DNA from: Hondaea fermentalgiana
Taxonomy: Eukaryota; Sar; Bigyra; Thraustochytrida; Thraustochytriidae
Direction of reading: 5' to 3'
DNA length: 57,397 bases
Assembly (NCBI GenBank): GCA_014084085.1
Contig: NPFB01000076.1
Coordinates: 107,254 to 164,650, forward strand
Shown here: positions 42,177 through 51,593 of the stretch, in pieces
How the letters are laid out: each line of letters opens with the position of its first letter
How positions within the stretch are numbered: the first letter of the stretch is position 1
The notes under the pieces: model-generated
The model's database searches: none
The model's input: the letters and a program-made list of their open reading frames with translations, nothing else
What the model was told of the DNA's origin: nothing
Made by a program: the position numbers and the translations under genes

Positions 42177-42385
42177 GCTTGCTCGGGCCGCGCGTCAGGT
42201 CGCGCGTCAGGTCGCGCTCTCGCGGTCCTCGATCCCTTCGCTCCCTCTCTGGCGCCAGCTTCGCGCTCGCTCGCCTCGCGCTCGCGCTCGCCAGGTCTGC
42301 CGCGCGGGACCGCCTCGACGAGGCACGCTTGCTTGACTGTGACTGTCTGGGGGTTTCACTTTCTTGTTTGTGTTTCACATTGCCA

Positions 42386-42417
<32 letters not shown>

Positions 42418-42418
42418 G
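42386..42418. repeat. AAAG tetranucleotide array
   Basis: About eight AAAG units lie in the upstream flank of the minus-strand gene that starts at 42176. Confidence 0.9.
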
Positions 42419-42481
42419 AGAAAGGCTTGGCAGTGGCCGAGCGAGCGAGTCTCGGAGCATGGATGAACGTAGCTCAAAGAC

Positions 42482-42580
42482 GATGGCCGACTCCGACGCG
42501 GATCAGGATATAGCTAGCTAGCTAGGTTGGCGATGACCGACTCCGATGCGGACCAAGCTAGCTAGCTAGCTGGATTGGCT
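42482..42580. repeat. tandem duplication of about 50 bases with AGCT runs
   Basis: The block GATGGCCGACTCCGACGCGG...GCTAGCTAGCTAGGTTGGC is followed directly by a close copy that begins GATGACCGACTCCGATGCGG. Both copies end in an AGCT run, which is itself self-complementary. Confidence 0.85.
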
Positions 42581-43424
42581 GGGCTGGGCCTTGAAAGGCG
42601 CGTCCCAGCTGCTGCGGAGCAGAAGGCTGACGGTTTCGATACATTGGATGTTTCTTATAAGGTGTATAGGCCCGCGGCTGGCGACTGCTGGCTTTGACCT
42701 CGATGATGTTCTCGCGCCTGATTATTTGGCTTTGCTATTCTGTCGACGTTGTGGGCGATTCCTTCGTATCTGAAATTGAACGATTGACCTCCTTCCCAGC
42801 TTGCAGGCGCAACACGATGCTGTCTATCTGTCTGTCTCTCTGTCTGTCTGCAGATCGACCCCGTCAGAGAAGTATACTATACGCCTACTGCATCCGTAAA
42901 GTCCCAGCTTCTATTTTATAACTCCCCCAAGTTCTTCGAGCAGTCGAACTTCGTTCTCTTTCCACACGCCCCCTCCGTCGCCGCGACATCCGCATGCCGC
43001 TTGCCACCACCCACTCACTGACTGCCACAGCGCCGCCCAACCTCCCAAGCAACTGCAAGCAAGGAAGCAAGCCAGCCGAAGGAGGTATTGTTGTGCCCGT
43101 GCCAGCCCGGCTTCCAGCTCCAGCGGCACAACGGACGGCCGCTGGCCCGGCTTTGCTCGTCGTCTTCCCGCCAGGTCTGCAGCAGCTGCACCTGCGTGCT
43201 TCGTTCGGTGCGTGCCCAGGGTCTGCGAGCAGCCCGCGCTCACACCGGTGCAGACAGGTGCAGCAGGTGCAGCTGAGCTGCTGCATCTGCATCCTCCTCG
43301 GTCCTGGCTTGAGCTTCGCACTGCACCGCTTGCATCGAGTTGGCTGGGCTGGGCTGGGCTGGGCTTGGTTTGGCTTGCATTTGCTCTGCATTGATGTGAA
43401 TCGCATTGCACTCACCACATTGGA

Positions 43425-43495
43425 CCTGCTCCACTGCATTGCACTACATTGCACTACATTGCATTACATTGCGCTACATTGCATTGCGTTGCTTT
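43425..43495. repeat. CATTGCACTA/CATTGCATTA array
   Basis: A run of CATTG/CACTA/CATTA pentamers. Its reverse complement (TGCAATG...) resembles the array at 27850-27932. Confidence 0.85.
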
Positions 43496-43930
43496 GCACA
43501 TGGATGCATCTCTTTGCACCACATCGCCCTGCGCCACATCGCCTCGCACTCCATGCCTCCGCTCGTCGCCGCCCCGCGCCCGCGCCGCCATCCACGCTGC
43601 CGCCGCAGGGCTGCCTGCGGTTGTGCGGTCGGTGCTGGCGCCGCTGCTGCTGCTGCAGGTCGTGTTCGGCGTCGCGCTGCCCCGCCTCCAGGCCCTGGCG
43701 GCCCGGGTGACGCGCCGGCGCAGCTCAAGTCTGCTGGAAGGCGCCGCTCTTCTGCGCCGCGCCGCGCGGTGCTGCTCGGGAGTTTTATGATCGTTGTCGT
43801 TGGTTCGCGCTGTTGGGTTTTTTATGCCATGATGCGATGCAGCGGTGGTTGGTCCGCGCTGTTTGTTTATTTGGTTGGTTGTTTGTTCGCCGAGACAAGC
43901 AAGCGCCACTTGTTCTTACAGTTAGAGAGG

Positions 43931-43966
<36 letters not shown>
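43931..43966. repeat. CCTG tetranucleotide array
   Basis: About nine GCCT/CCTG units. Confidence 0.9.
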
Positions 43967-44956
43967 AGCCGTGTGCAGGAGAGGCGCGCCCTGCACCGCG
44001 CCGCGTTCGGCAGGCGAAGGCGGAAGCGCGAAGGGGCGACGCACGCGCGCGCGAGGCCCTGCCTGCACCGCGCCGCCGCGGCCGGCCAGGACCCGGCGCA
44101 GCACGCAGCATCAGCATGCAGCATCAGCGTGCAGCGCGGCGCGTAGAGTGGCAGCGCACCGTGAGCAGCAGGCGGCGGCCGCACCGGGTCTGGTGCGAGC
44201 GCGCCCCCGGCTGGGGCCTGCTTCTGCGCCAGGGCTGGCGCGCTGTGCAGAGGCGTCGAAATGCGGCTGCGCTGCCGCGGCTGCTGCAGCTGCGGCTGGC
44301 TGCAGACGCAGGGCAGCGGTGCGGCGCAGCGGCCCGGAGCGGCGCAGCCCTGCGATGGATGGACGGACGGACGCACGGACGGATGGACGTCTGGATGGTC
44401 CCCTCCCCTCCCCCAGGCTCCCGAGGTCGAGGACGCGATCAACTCGATGCGCGGAGTTAGGGGCGTGCGTGCGGAAAACAGCGGACCGGGCGCGGCGAGC
44501 CAGATCCGCGGTGCGCGCGCAAGACGGACGAGTCGCTCTCGTCAGCGCCCTCCTACAGCCACGCAGAGCAGTACTATGCCCCAAACCAAACAGTGCGCCG
44601 TCGCGAATACCCCACTGTCCGCCCGGACTACAGAGCGGGAAACGCAAAGCGAGCAGCCATTTGCAGCTGGCTGGCAGAGCAACCATAGCAACTTGAAGGC
44701 AGCCAGAGAGACCCAAAGATAGAGACGGAAGCTACCGAGACGAGACAGACACAGCGAGACAGAGAGAGCAGAACAAGCGCGGAGAGGCGCGGCGAGGCAG
44801 GGAAGCAGGGCGAGGAGAGCGAGGCCGGGCGGCAGAGCGCAGAGCGAGCGCGGCGCGCGGCGGAGAGGCGAGCGGCGGCGCGGCGAGGCAGCGGCGAGGC
44901 CGGGCGGAGCGCGGCGGATCGCGGCGATCGCGGAGGGCGGCGGGGCCGCGGGCCGG

Positions 44957-45056
44957 NNNNNNNNNNNNNNNNNNNNNNNNNNNNNNNNNNNNNNNNNNNN
45001 NNNNNNNNNNNNNNNNNNNNNNNNNNNNNNNNNNNNNNNNNNNNNNNNNNNNNNNN
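44957..45056. other. assembly gap (100 N)
   Basis: Exactly 100 N, a conventional placeholder length, so the real gap size is unknown. The flanks are extreme GC-rich repeats, which would explain the failure to assemble. The gap removes the 5' end of the glutamate dehydrogenase-like gene. Confidence 0.99.
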
Positions 45057-45058
45057 GC

Positions 45059-46636
45059 GGGCTGGCGGGCGCGGCGGGGCGCGGAGGCGAGGACAGGGAG
45101 CTGCGCACGCTGAACAAGGCGCACTCGATCAACAGCGGCGTGACGATGAACCACCCGGGGGGCGTGGCGGCGCCGGAAAACGAGGCCGAGGCCGTGCAGC
45201 AGACGCAGCGCGTCTTCAAGTCGCTCGTGTCCGGCGACGTGCACGGGTCGTACAAGACCAAGGAGAACGTGGCCCACTGGCGCAAGCGCCCCCTCTTCAA
45301 GAGGTCCGGAAAGAACCTCACCTTCACCAGCGGCCAGGAGGCCGCCGAGCTCCTCGTCGACGAGGCGCGCCGCCGCGACCCGTACCAGGTGGACTTTTTG
45401 CAGTGCGTGCAGGAGGTCTCCCAGGACGTCGCCGTGACGATGGAGGGCGCCCCCAAGCTGGCATGGGTCTTCAAGCAGCTCATGGAGCCCGAGCGCCTCG
45501 TCACCTTCCGCGTGCCCTGGACCGACGACAACGGCAACGCGCGCATCAACCGCGGATACCGCATCCAGTACTCGAGCGCCCTCGGACCGTACCACGGCGC
45601 GCTCCGCTTCCACCCCCACCTCTCGCACGGCGCGGTGCGCATGCTCGGATGGGAGCAGACCCTCAAGAACGCGCTCACCGGCGCCCCCCTCGGCGGCTCG
45701 CGCGGCGGATCTGACTTTGACCCCAGCAACAAGTCCGAGCACGAGATCCGCAGGTTCACCAATGCCTTCATGTGCGAGCTCGTCGACTTCATCGGACCCG
45801 GTCTCGACACCCTCGAGACCGACCTCGGCGTCGGCTCCAGCGTCATGGCCGCCCTCCACGACGCCTACCGCCACATGGACGTCGAGGGCGCCGCGGACGC
45901 CAACAGCTCGCTCTTTGGCGCCTGCGAGGTCTTTCCCGAGGCCTCCGGCTTTGGTAGCGTCTACTTTGCCCAGCGCGCCCTCGAGGTCCGCGGAGAGTCT
46001 CTTCAGGACAAGCGCTGCCTCATTTCTGGCTCGGGCACCCTTGCCCGCTCCACGGCGCTCAAGCTCATCGAGAAGGGCGCCAAGCCCATTACTCTCTCGG
46101 ACGACTCGGGCTTTATTGTCGCCGAAAACGGATTCGTCCCCGGCGACCTCGAGAACATCGCGCAAATCAAAAAGTCCAAGGGCTCGCTCAAGGAGTACGC
46201 GCGCCTTGCCAACGTGCAGTTCTTTGGCTCTGGCTCGCAGTGGGAGCAGGTCAAGGGAGACATCGCCTTTCCCTCGGTCATCCAGTCCGAGATCAACACT
46301 GACGACGCCACCTTGCTCGCGGACAACGGCTGCCTTGCCGTCTTTGAGAACGCCGACCGCGCCTGCACGCCCAACGCCCAGACTGTGCTCGACGACCGTG
46401 GCCTCCTCTTCGCGCCCAGCAAGGCCGTCAACTGCGGCTCGGTTATTGCCAGCACCCATGTCGGCGAGTCTCGCGAGGAGATGGACAAGGCCCTTTCGGA
46501 GCGCATGGCCGAGCTTCATGACGAAATTGCCGAGACCGCCTCCCGCTACGGCCACCCGGGCGACCTTCAGGCTGGCGCCAACCTTCTCTCCTTCATTCGC
46601 ATTGCCAACTCGCCCATGTACACGACGGAGATCTAA
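45059..46636 (+). CDS. glutamate dehydrogenase-like protein with altered active site, 5' partial
   Basis: The frame is open from the gap. The first visible ATG is 45146, giving 496 residues, but the real start may lie in the gap. The protein aligns along its length with the hexameric Glu dehydrogenase family: SSALGPYHGALRFHP, GWEQTLKNALT, GGSRGGSDFDP, ETDLGVG, then a Rossmann half with ISGSGTLARSTA, LSDDSGFI, GDLENIAQIKKSKG and a C-terminus like SFIRIANSP. The active site is changed. The Lys of PYKGG is His (45593), the catalytic Lys of GGGKGG is Arg (45701-45703), and the substrate-domain Asp (45821) and the Lys of FKNAL (45665) are kept. PCATQNE reads PSVIQSE and GANMP reads NADRA. NAD(P)+-dependent glutamate deamination is therefore doubtful. 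It may be a pseudoenzyme or act on another substrate. Confidence 0.88.
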   Translation, partial: GLAGAAGRGGEDRELRTLNKAHSINSGVTMNHPGGVAAPENEAEAVQQTQRVFKSLVSGDVHGSYKTKENVAHWRKRPLFKRSGKNLTFTSGQEAAELLVDEARRRDPYQVDFLQCVQEVSQDVAVTMEGAPKLAWVFKQLMEPERLVTFRVPWTDDNGNARINRGYRIQYSSALGPYHGALRFHPHLSHGAVRMLGWEQTLKNALTGAPLGGSRGGSDFDPSNKSEHEIRRFTNAFMCELVDFIGPGLDTLETDLGVGSSVMAALHDAYRHMDVEGAADANSSLFGACEVFPEASGFGSVYFAQRALEVRGESLQDKRCLISGSGTLARSTALKLIEKGAKPITLSDDSGFIVAENGFVPGDLENIAQIKKSKGSLKEYARLANVQFFGSGSQWEQVKGDIAFPSVIQSEINTDDATLLADNGCLAVFENADRACTPNAQTVLDDRGLLFAPSKAVNCGSVIASTHVGESREEMDKALSERMAELHDEIAETASRYGHPGDLQAGANLLSFIRIANSPMYTTEI

Positions 46637-47270
46637 ATTACACGCTAGATCACAACTGGTACGGGTGCGCAATCGTGCTGATTAGCGCGCGCGATCTCCA
46701 GATGAGGATCGGCAATGTGCGCGCAACGCGCGAGGCAGTTGTCATGTCTTTTCTTCTTCTTCTTCTTCTTCTTCGATAATCCTTTATTCACTAACCTAAG
46801 ATCTTTTGACTGCCACTCTTTCGCTTCATTATTTCCTTCGTCGGCATCATCATCATTATCCGCAGCACTAGCAGCACCAGTGCCAGCAACGGTAGCAGCT
46901 CTGGCTCCCCACTCGTACAATATTTCTGTGCGTGCATTGCAGACCCATTCTGCAAGAGACACGATCGAGGTTATCTTGGCAGAAATTCGTTGACCTGCCA
47001 CTCGCACAGTTTCGCATGTCATACGAAGCTGGCTGGAGAAACACTAACAGTAATTGAAGGTAGTTGGAGACGCACGAAGCTAGCTATGGGAACGCAAAGG
47101 TAGCAGCAGACATGATTGAATCTTCAAGTTGCCCCAGCCATCTCATCGCGTTTTTCGGACACGCCAAGGACACAAACGTCAGTGATTTACTGGATGCATG
47201 TGAGCTGAATATCATCTCCTCACAGCTCAACCGCGTCACTACTATAAAAATCAAAGTATACAAATTGTCT
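46637..47270. other. convergent intergenic spacer with TTC run
   Basis: This spacer lies between the dehydrogenase-like gene (+) and the coiled-coil gene (-). It holds a TTC trinucleotide run at 46750-46776 and the doubtful small frame listed separately. Nothing else is recognised. Confidence 0.5.
46645..47022 (-). CDS. doubtful small ORF, 125 residues
   Basis: An ATG-started frame ends eight bases from the stop of the dehydrogenase-like gene, convergent to it. The first 50 residues (ISAKITSIVSLAEWVCNA) look mildly protein-like. The second half reads an acidic run and a GAA/AAG microsatellite as polylysine. I find no family. It may equally be chance in a 3' flank. Confidence 0.22.
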   Translation of the reverse strand: MTCETVRVAGQRISAKITSIVSLAEWVCNARTEILYEWGARAATVAGTGAASAADNDDDADEGNNEAKEWQSKDLRLVNKGLSKKKKKKKKRHDNCLARCAHIADPHLEIARANQHDCAPVPVVI

Positions 47271-48478
47271 TCAGTCAAGACTCGATTGCGATTTCGCTTC
47301 GTCGCGGCTCGCCAACGACACAGAAAGTCCATCTCGGCCAAAGGAAAGCGCCCCTGTATACGCCAGTACAACGTCCTTTTTGGCCCATCTGCGTTCTCGT
47401 TCCGCAGTCGCAACTTCGCGTCGAATCCGCTCATTTTCCGCGCGTCGCCGGGCCTCTGCCGCCTGCTGCCTTTTCTTAGCCTCTATCCACTCTTGAAATG
47501 CTTCTTCATTTCGCGCAGCGCGCGCGCGCTGCTCTTCTCGCTCTCGGGCCCGGGCCGCAGCGCGCGCGGCCCTAGCTTGAGCGCTCTCGGCGGCAGCACT
47601 CTGAAGAGCCAAAATCGTCTGTTCTTCGAGCTCCTTTTCCGCCTTCTGCTGCTTTGCGCGTTTCTTCTTTGCTTCTCTGCGCTTGGCTCGCTGAGCACGC
47701 CGGACTTCGATGCGAGCCTCGCGGGCCTGCTTTTTCTTTTGCCGCTCCCAGGACTTTACCGCACGCGCACTCTCGCGAGACGCCCGTGCCGCCCTTTCTT
47801 CTTCTTCCTTTCGCAGAGCCTCTTGCCTCGCAAGTTCCTCGCTTCGCTGTCGAAGCTTTTCGGCGCGCCATTCTTCAAAGGCTCTGGTCTGCGTTGGCTT
47901 GATGTGGACACTGCGTGAGCCACCGCCTCTTCGGCGAGATGTATCGTCGCGCACAAGAATGCCAGCTTCGCCAAAACGCGCCTTCCAGAACTCCCGAGTC
48001 TCTGCAAGCGTAGCATCTGCTGGTAGCGGCGGATTGCCGATAGTCGTGAGTGGCTTGAGAATGCTGTTCTCAAAGGCCTCACGTCCTCTTTTAGTTTGTT
48101 ATAGTCAGCATCGTCGTCGATCGCAAAGCCATTAGCCTCCTTTTAATTGAAACCCTTCGAGGCCTTTACTCGAATTTGTGCGCTGCAAATTTGCAAGACT
48201 TACCTCGAATTCTCGTACGTTGATCCGTACACAAAGCTAGTTTGGAAATCGAGAAGCGGTTTGGAGTTTGGGGGACCGTCTTGGCCCAAGGCAGCAGCTG
48301 CAGCAGCGCTGTTATTACGTTGCACTCCCTTTTGCATTCTTGTGGACGCGCTTCTGTTCGTGTTAAACTCCCGAGCATTCTCTTTTATCTCTTGGTGTCT
48401 TTGTTGCGCAAGATCGCGGTTTTGAGGCGGCGACGCTGCGTACCTAGACGGGTCGTAGGTCTTGCCTGGTTGGGTCAT
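47271..48478 (-). CDS. coiled-coil protein, CCDC34-like, two exons
   Basis: Exon 1 is 48204-48478 (ATG at 48478, MTQPGKTYDPSRYAASP). The intron is 48064-48203 (140 bases, GTAAGT..AACAG, phase 2). Exon 2 is 47271-48063. The join keeps frame and gives 355 residues. After a polar N-terminus with an Ala run, exon 2 contributes ETREFWKARFGEAG and then a long, almost pure charged coiled coil rich in Glu, Arg, Lys and Ala. Two matching segments, AFEEWRAEKLRQRSEE and AFQEWIEAKKRQQAAE, have the F-x-x-W-x-x-x-K pattern of the CCDC34 domain. CCDC34 is associated with cilia and sperm flagella, but coiled-coil similarity can mislead. It has a divergent head with the ankyrin gene, 353 bases apart. Confidence 0.68.
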
Positions 48479-48831
48479 CCTCGCGACGCCGGGAGGACGA
48501 GTCGTCCCCGCAAGCACGCTTACGAGGGCCAGGTTTAAGAGGAATGTTCAAGCGAGCACGTCAGCTTCTGGCGGCGCTCTCGGCCGCCCGCTTCCTCTCC
48601 GTTTTCGATAGCCCAAGCGGGTTTCACCACGCGCTCGCTGCCAGCCCTCGTATGACAAAACTTCTTCTTACGCACGAACCTCGCATTTTTTTAGCGTCCC
48701 CCAAAACGTAACAGCTGCGCAACCCCTTTTCCAACTTTGCGCAACGCTTTTAACCTTCTCGCAACCTAATCAATCTGCAGAGGCAGAATCTGACCGCGAG
48801 AGCTGCGCACGCGACTCGACGCGAGAGAGCG
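48479..48831. promoter_or_regulatory. shared divergent promoter region
   Basis: These 353 bases lie between the start codons of the coiled-coil gene (-) and the ankyrin gene (+). AACGCTTTTAACC and similar A/T-rich stretches near 48740 precede the plus-strand start. I see no recognisable element beyond the arrangement itself. Confidence 0.4.
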
Positions 48832-49611
48832 ATGAGCTTTACGCGCGGACTGGCGTGCCCGCATAGCGGCAACGGCAAGGAGGATTGCCCGTGCCGCCGC
48901 GCGACTATCGCTTGCTCGCTCTTCACGGCGGCAGAATGGGGCGTCTTGAGCCGCGTTCAAGAGCGCGTCGCCAAGGACACCTTCGCTGTGAACGCAAAGG
49001 ATTCGGGAGGGTATACAATGCTGCATTATGCGGCGCAGCATGGTCATCACGATATAGTCCGTTTTCTTTTACAAAGAGGCGCACAGGTGGACGCGCAGGG
49101 CCCTGGTTCCACGCCGCTCATGCGTGCCTGCTTTGCAGGTCAGCACGCCTGCGCTGTACTCTTGCTTGATGCTGGGGCCTCTGCGAAACTTCAAGACAGG
49201 CTCTATGGCGAAACTGCGCTGCACAAAGCAGCACGTCAAGGTCATGATGCTGTTGTGGCGTTGGTTCTCGCTCGGGACCCGCAGAGCGCAATAATTCGCG
49301 ATCACAAGGGACGGCTCTACTCGGAGCCTCGAAACGACATTGCTCTCGAGGATACACCTGCTGCTGCGCCAGCGTCTGCATCAAAGCCAACAATAACTAT
49401 CGCTTCACAAGCGCTGGACTTTACTGCTCGTTCGGGAATGGAGTGCCCCATGTGTTCACAGCACATGCTACGTATGCAGCGCATGCCATGTTGTTCGGCT
49501 TTGGTCTGCCCAACGTGCCTTCGCGCCCAGCAACGCAAACTGACAACGAGTCCACACTGTGACCTTTGCAACGCAAAGTCACAAGCGATTGAGAGCCCGA
49601 GTGCTTCTTGA
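48832..49611 (+). CDS. ankyrin-repeat protein with C-terminal RING-like zinc finger
   Basis: The protein has 259 residues from the ATG at 48832. The N-terminal 30 residues hold a Cys cluster (CPHSGNGKEDCPCRRATIAC). About three to four ankyrin repeats follow, including GGYTMLHYAAQHGHHDIVRFLL, GSTPLMRACFAGQHACAVLLL and GETALHKAARQGHDAVVALVL, each with the TxLHxAAxxGH pattern. The C-terminus has ECPMCSQHM, then PCCSALVCPTCL, then HCDLCNAKS. This is a run of Cys pairs like a RING or RING-like finger, so an E3 ubiquitin ligase that recruits targets through the ankyrin repeats is a reasonable inference. The canonical RING spacing and His are not fully met, so ligase activity is uncertain. Confidence 0.8.
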   Translation: MSFTRGLACPHSGNGKEDCPCRRATIACSLFTAAEWGVLSRVQERVAKDTFAVNAKDSGGYTMLHYAAQHGHHDIVRFLLQRGAQVDAQGPGSTPLMRACFAGQHACAVLLLDAGASAKLQDRLYGETALHKAARQGHDAVVALVLARDPQSAIIRDHKGRLYSEPRNDIALEDTPAAAPASASKPTITIASQALDFTARSGMECPMCSQHMLRMQRMPCCSALVCPTCLRAQQRKLTTSPHCDLCNAKSQAIESPSAS

Positions 49612-50170
49612 AAAGTTTCTTTCTTTGTCGTTTCGAGTTGATCACGTCTCGCCAAGAGAACAGAGAGCTTTTCGTGAAACGAGAATTTTTTATCGCTCGT
49701 TTCGACGCGCTCGTTTAGGCGCGCGGCTTCCCAACCAAAGATGCGCAGGGAAAGAAGGCTAGCTTCGCGAACAATGAAAATAGATTTGATATGTAAACTA
49801 TGAGTTTAAAAAAAAAACAACATCTTCTACATTCTCGATGATCTCTGTGCAGCACACCCTTTAGTCAATCGCCGCCGGGCGGGAAACCAAAACAAACTGC
49901 AGCGTGAACTTGATATCAAACGTGAACGTACGTGAACGTAAACGTGAACGTGAACGTGACCGAAGACGACCGAATTCCACGACGAACGCGCTTCTTCGGG
50001 CTGCGATTGAGAAGAACGTTCAAGGAGATGATGAGGCAACGACGCGTCTCGTGATGATGCATAGTTTGCCGGAAGCAGCCGGTTGGCTGAGCTATGAATC
50101 GTGTTTTTTATAAAAATAAAAATAAAAATAAAATATTTTGGCCAATTTCGCGGGAGGCATCGGTCATTTC
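49612..50170. other. intergenic, no supported gene, hexamer repeats
   Basis: This spacer separates the ankyrin gene from the broken TPR gene. It contains a GTGAAC/GTAAAC hexamer array at about 49918-49962 and an AAATAA-type A/T hexamer run at 50108-50140. The latter sits just past the 3' end of the TPR fragment and could serve polyadenylation on the minus strand. Short frames show no protein features. Confidence 0.5.
49918..49962. repeat. ACGTGA hexamer array
   Basis: Units of ACGTGA/ACGTAA in tandem, containing several ACGT palindromes. Confidence 0.8.
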
Positions 50171-51590
50171 TCATGTCATTCTCTTCCAAGTGCCTTGTAT
50201 GCTTTCGAGAACGGCCGCCACATAGGGATGTCGGTCGCCAAGACTTTCCTTCAGAATTGACAGTGCTTCCTCCCAGTACGTCAAGGCCTCCTCGTAGCGG
50301 CCTTTTGCTTTGTACACGTAGGCGATGTTGTTGAGCGTGGTCGCCACATAGGGATGCCGGTCGCCAAGACTTTCCTTGCGAATCGACAGCGCTTCCTCGA
50401 GCATCTGCAAAGCTTCAATGTACTCGCCCTGGCTATTTAATTAATTCAAAAAGGTAGACCCGTGCAAAGAAGAATCTTGGCAAGCTTGCGTTCATCACCA
50501 TCACCACTCCGAGCTTGCAATACTGCGTCTCGCGCCATTTTCAGCCGCCATGCGTGCACGCGTCGATTGACCTCTTTGATCAATGTCACATAGCCATCTT
50601 CCACGGCTGTTTCGATTGCTTTGTCAATCATCTCCTTGTCTTCTTTCTTCCAGCACTCTGCATTGCGCATATTGTTGTTATCGGCCATGACAGTGGCCAA
50701 TCCATCAACATCCTCAAGCAGTACCTGGACAAGAATCTGCTCTTGTCCAGGCGCAAAGACGACCTGGAAACTCTGCGCCCGCGTAATGGCGCCCATGATC
50801 TCCCATACGCACCAGGCCCGCTGCAGAGGCGCGGGCACATCCCAGCGGTCAAAGAAGATGACAGCGCTTCCGAATCGCCCGATTGCCCGATACGATCCGT
50901 GCGTCAGACACTGGTTCCGCGCGGAAACCACTTTAGGAGGCAGATCTTCGTCTGCGCTGATCAGCAGAGGCTGGTTCGCGCAAAAAAGGTCAAGCCAGAT
51001 AAACGGCGTCTTGGCCAAAAAGTGGTCCTCGAGCGCTGCGACGAGGTCCTGAAAGCGGCACTTGCGCGCCTGACTCACAAAGGTGCCTTGGAACTCTGCT
51101 CTAACGTCCTCGTGATCGAGGAGACTGAGGTAGAATGCGCCTGGGGCAGGCTCTTGGTCAAGGCAAGCACGACGTGCTCAGCCACAACTTCCGTGCTCCA
51201 GTCTTGGCGGGGCTTAGGATCGGCGTCCTTTCCCGGCTCAAAGGTGATGAGCACGCCGACGTACTGCACGCGACCATGCAGTTTGCCGTTCGCCCTAATG
51301 CGCAGGACCTGAATGGTGGCGCCTTTTTTGACTTTGTCAGAGAGGTCGCGCGTGACCACGTACAGCTCAACGCCGATGGCGGTTTCTCCGCTGAGCACCG
51401 CGGAGCTCCTTGACGGCGCGCAGCATCTCGGGTCGACGATCCTGCGCGCGTCCTCGGAGAAGATTTCGTCATCCGCCTTGCGCGTGAAGCTGATGCGGAT
51501 GCGCTGCAAGTTGGACCTCCTGGTGATGGCCTCCTTTATCTCGTCTTCCTCTGCAGACGGACGATGTAAGTCTGCCAACTCCACACACCC
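50171..51590 (-). pseudogene. broken TPR gene with WLDLF-type N-terminal domain
   Basis: Three adjacent minus-strand coding segments in different frames look like one damaged gene. The 5' segment (about 51150-51580) has beta-strand-like sequence (GVELYVVTRDLSDKVKKG) but no ATG. The middle segment (50446 to about 51150) continues after a frame change. It carries FVSQARKCRFQDLVAAL, FIWLDLFCANQP and VIFFDRWDVPAPLQRAWCVWE, the pattern of a TIR-like or signalling domain that I know from protist proteins with kinesin-light-chain-type TPRs. It ends at a TGA. The 3' segment (50171 to about 50434) has two such TPRs (EALSIRKESLGDRHPYVATT). I tested short introns at both breaks and none restores frame, so I call it a pseudogene. 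A longer unrecognised intron or sequence error remains possible. Confidence 0.6.
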
Positions 51591-51593
51591 TCA

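Larger units (their letters stand above)
42177..44956. other. gene-poor, microsatellite-rich region up to the assembly gap
   Basis: No supported gene lies in these 2.8 kb. Long open frames on both strands (for example 42994-43710 and 43406-44146) translate to Ala/Arg/Cys/His-rich strings that follow the repeats. It contains an AAAG array (42386-42418), a 50-base tandem duplication (42482-42580), TGTC repeats (42820-42850), GGCTG repeats (43345-43370), a CATTGCACTA-type array (43425-43495), a CCTG array (43931-43966), GGAC/GGAT repeats (44352-44395) and a Gly/Arg-coding GGCG-rich stretch (44780-44956) that runs into the gap. The promoter and 5' end of the glutamate dehydrogenase-like gene must lie at its right end. 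Confidence 0.55.

Noticed and set aside
42994..44700. Several overlapping frames of 150-250 codons
   Set aside because: Composition follows the tandem repeats (His/Cys/Leu or Ala/Arg/Pro runs), and frames on both strands are open equally. No conserved sequence.
44732..46672. Very long minus-strand open frame (646 codons) opposite the dehydrogenase-like gene
   Set aside because: It is an antisense shadow. Strong C/G-ending codons on the plus strand leave few stops in this frame. It lacks an ATG start, crosses the gap, and its Val/Gly/Arg/Ala-rich sequence shows no family, whereas the plus frame is a clear enzyme.
46645..47022. Small minus-strand ORF as a firm gene
   Set aside because: Half of it is microsatellite and acidic run, with no known motif. 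Kept only as a low-confidence entry.
47064..47918. Plus-strand ORF of 284 codons over the coiled-coil gene
   Set aside because: Antisense shadow of the Arg/Glu/Ala-rich coiled coil, giving Leu/Ser/Phe/Arg strings.
48060..48110. A one-base frameshift (A4 for A5) in the CCDC34-like gene
   Set aside because: Protein-like sequence on both sides first suggested a frameshift, but a GT..AG intron at 48064-48203 joins exons 1 and 2 in phase 2 without any base change.
50411..50445. A mini-intron joining the WLDLF segment to the TPRs
   Set aside because: The only GT..AG pair across the stop would be 27 bases long and leaves the wrong phase.
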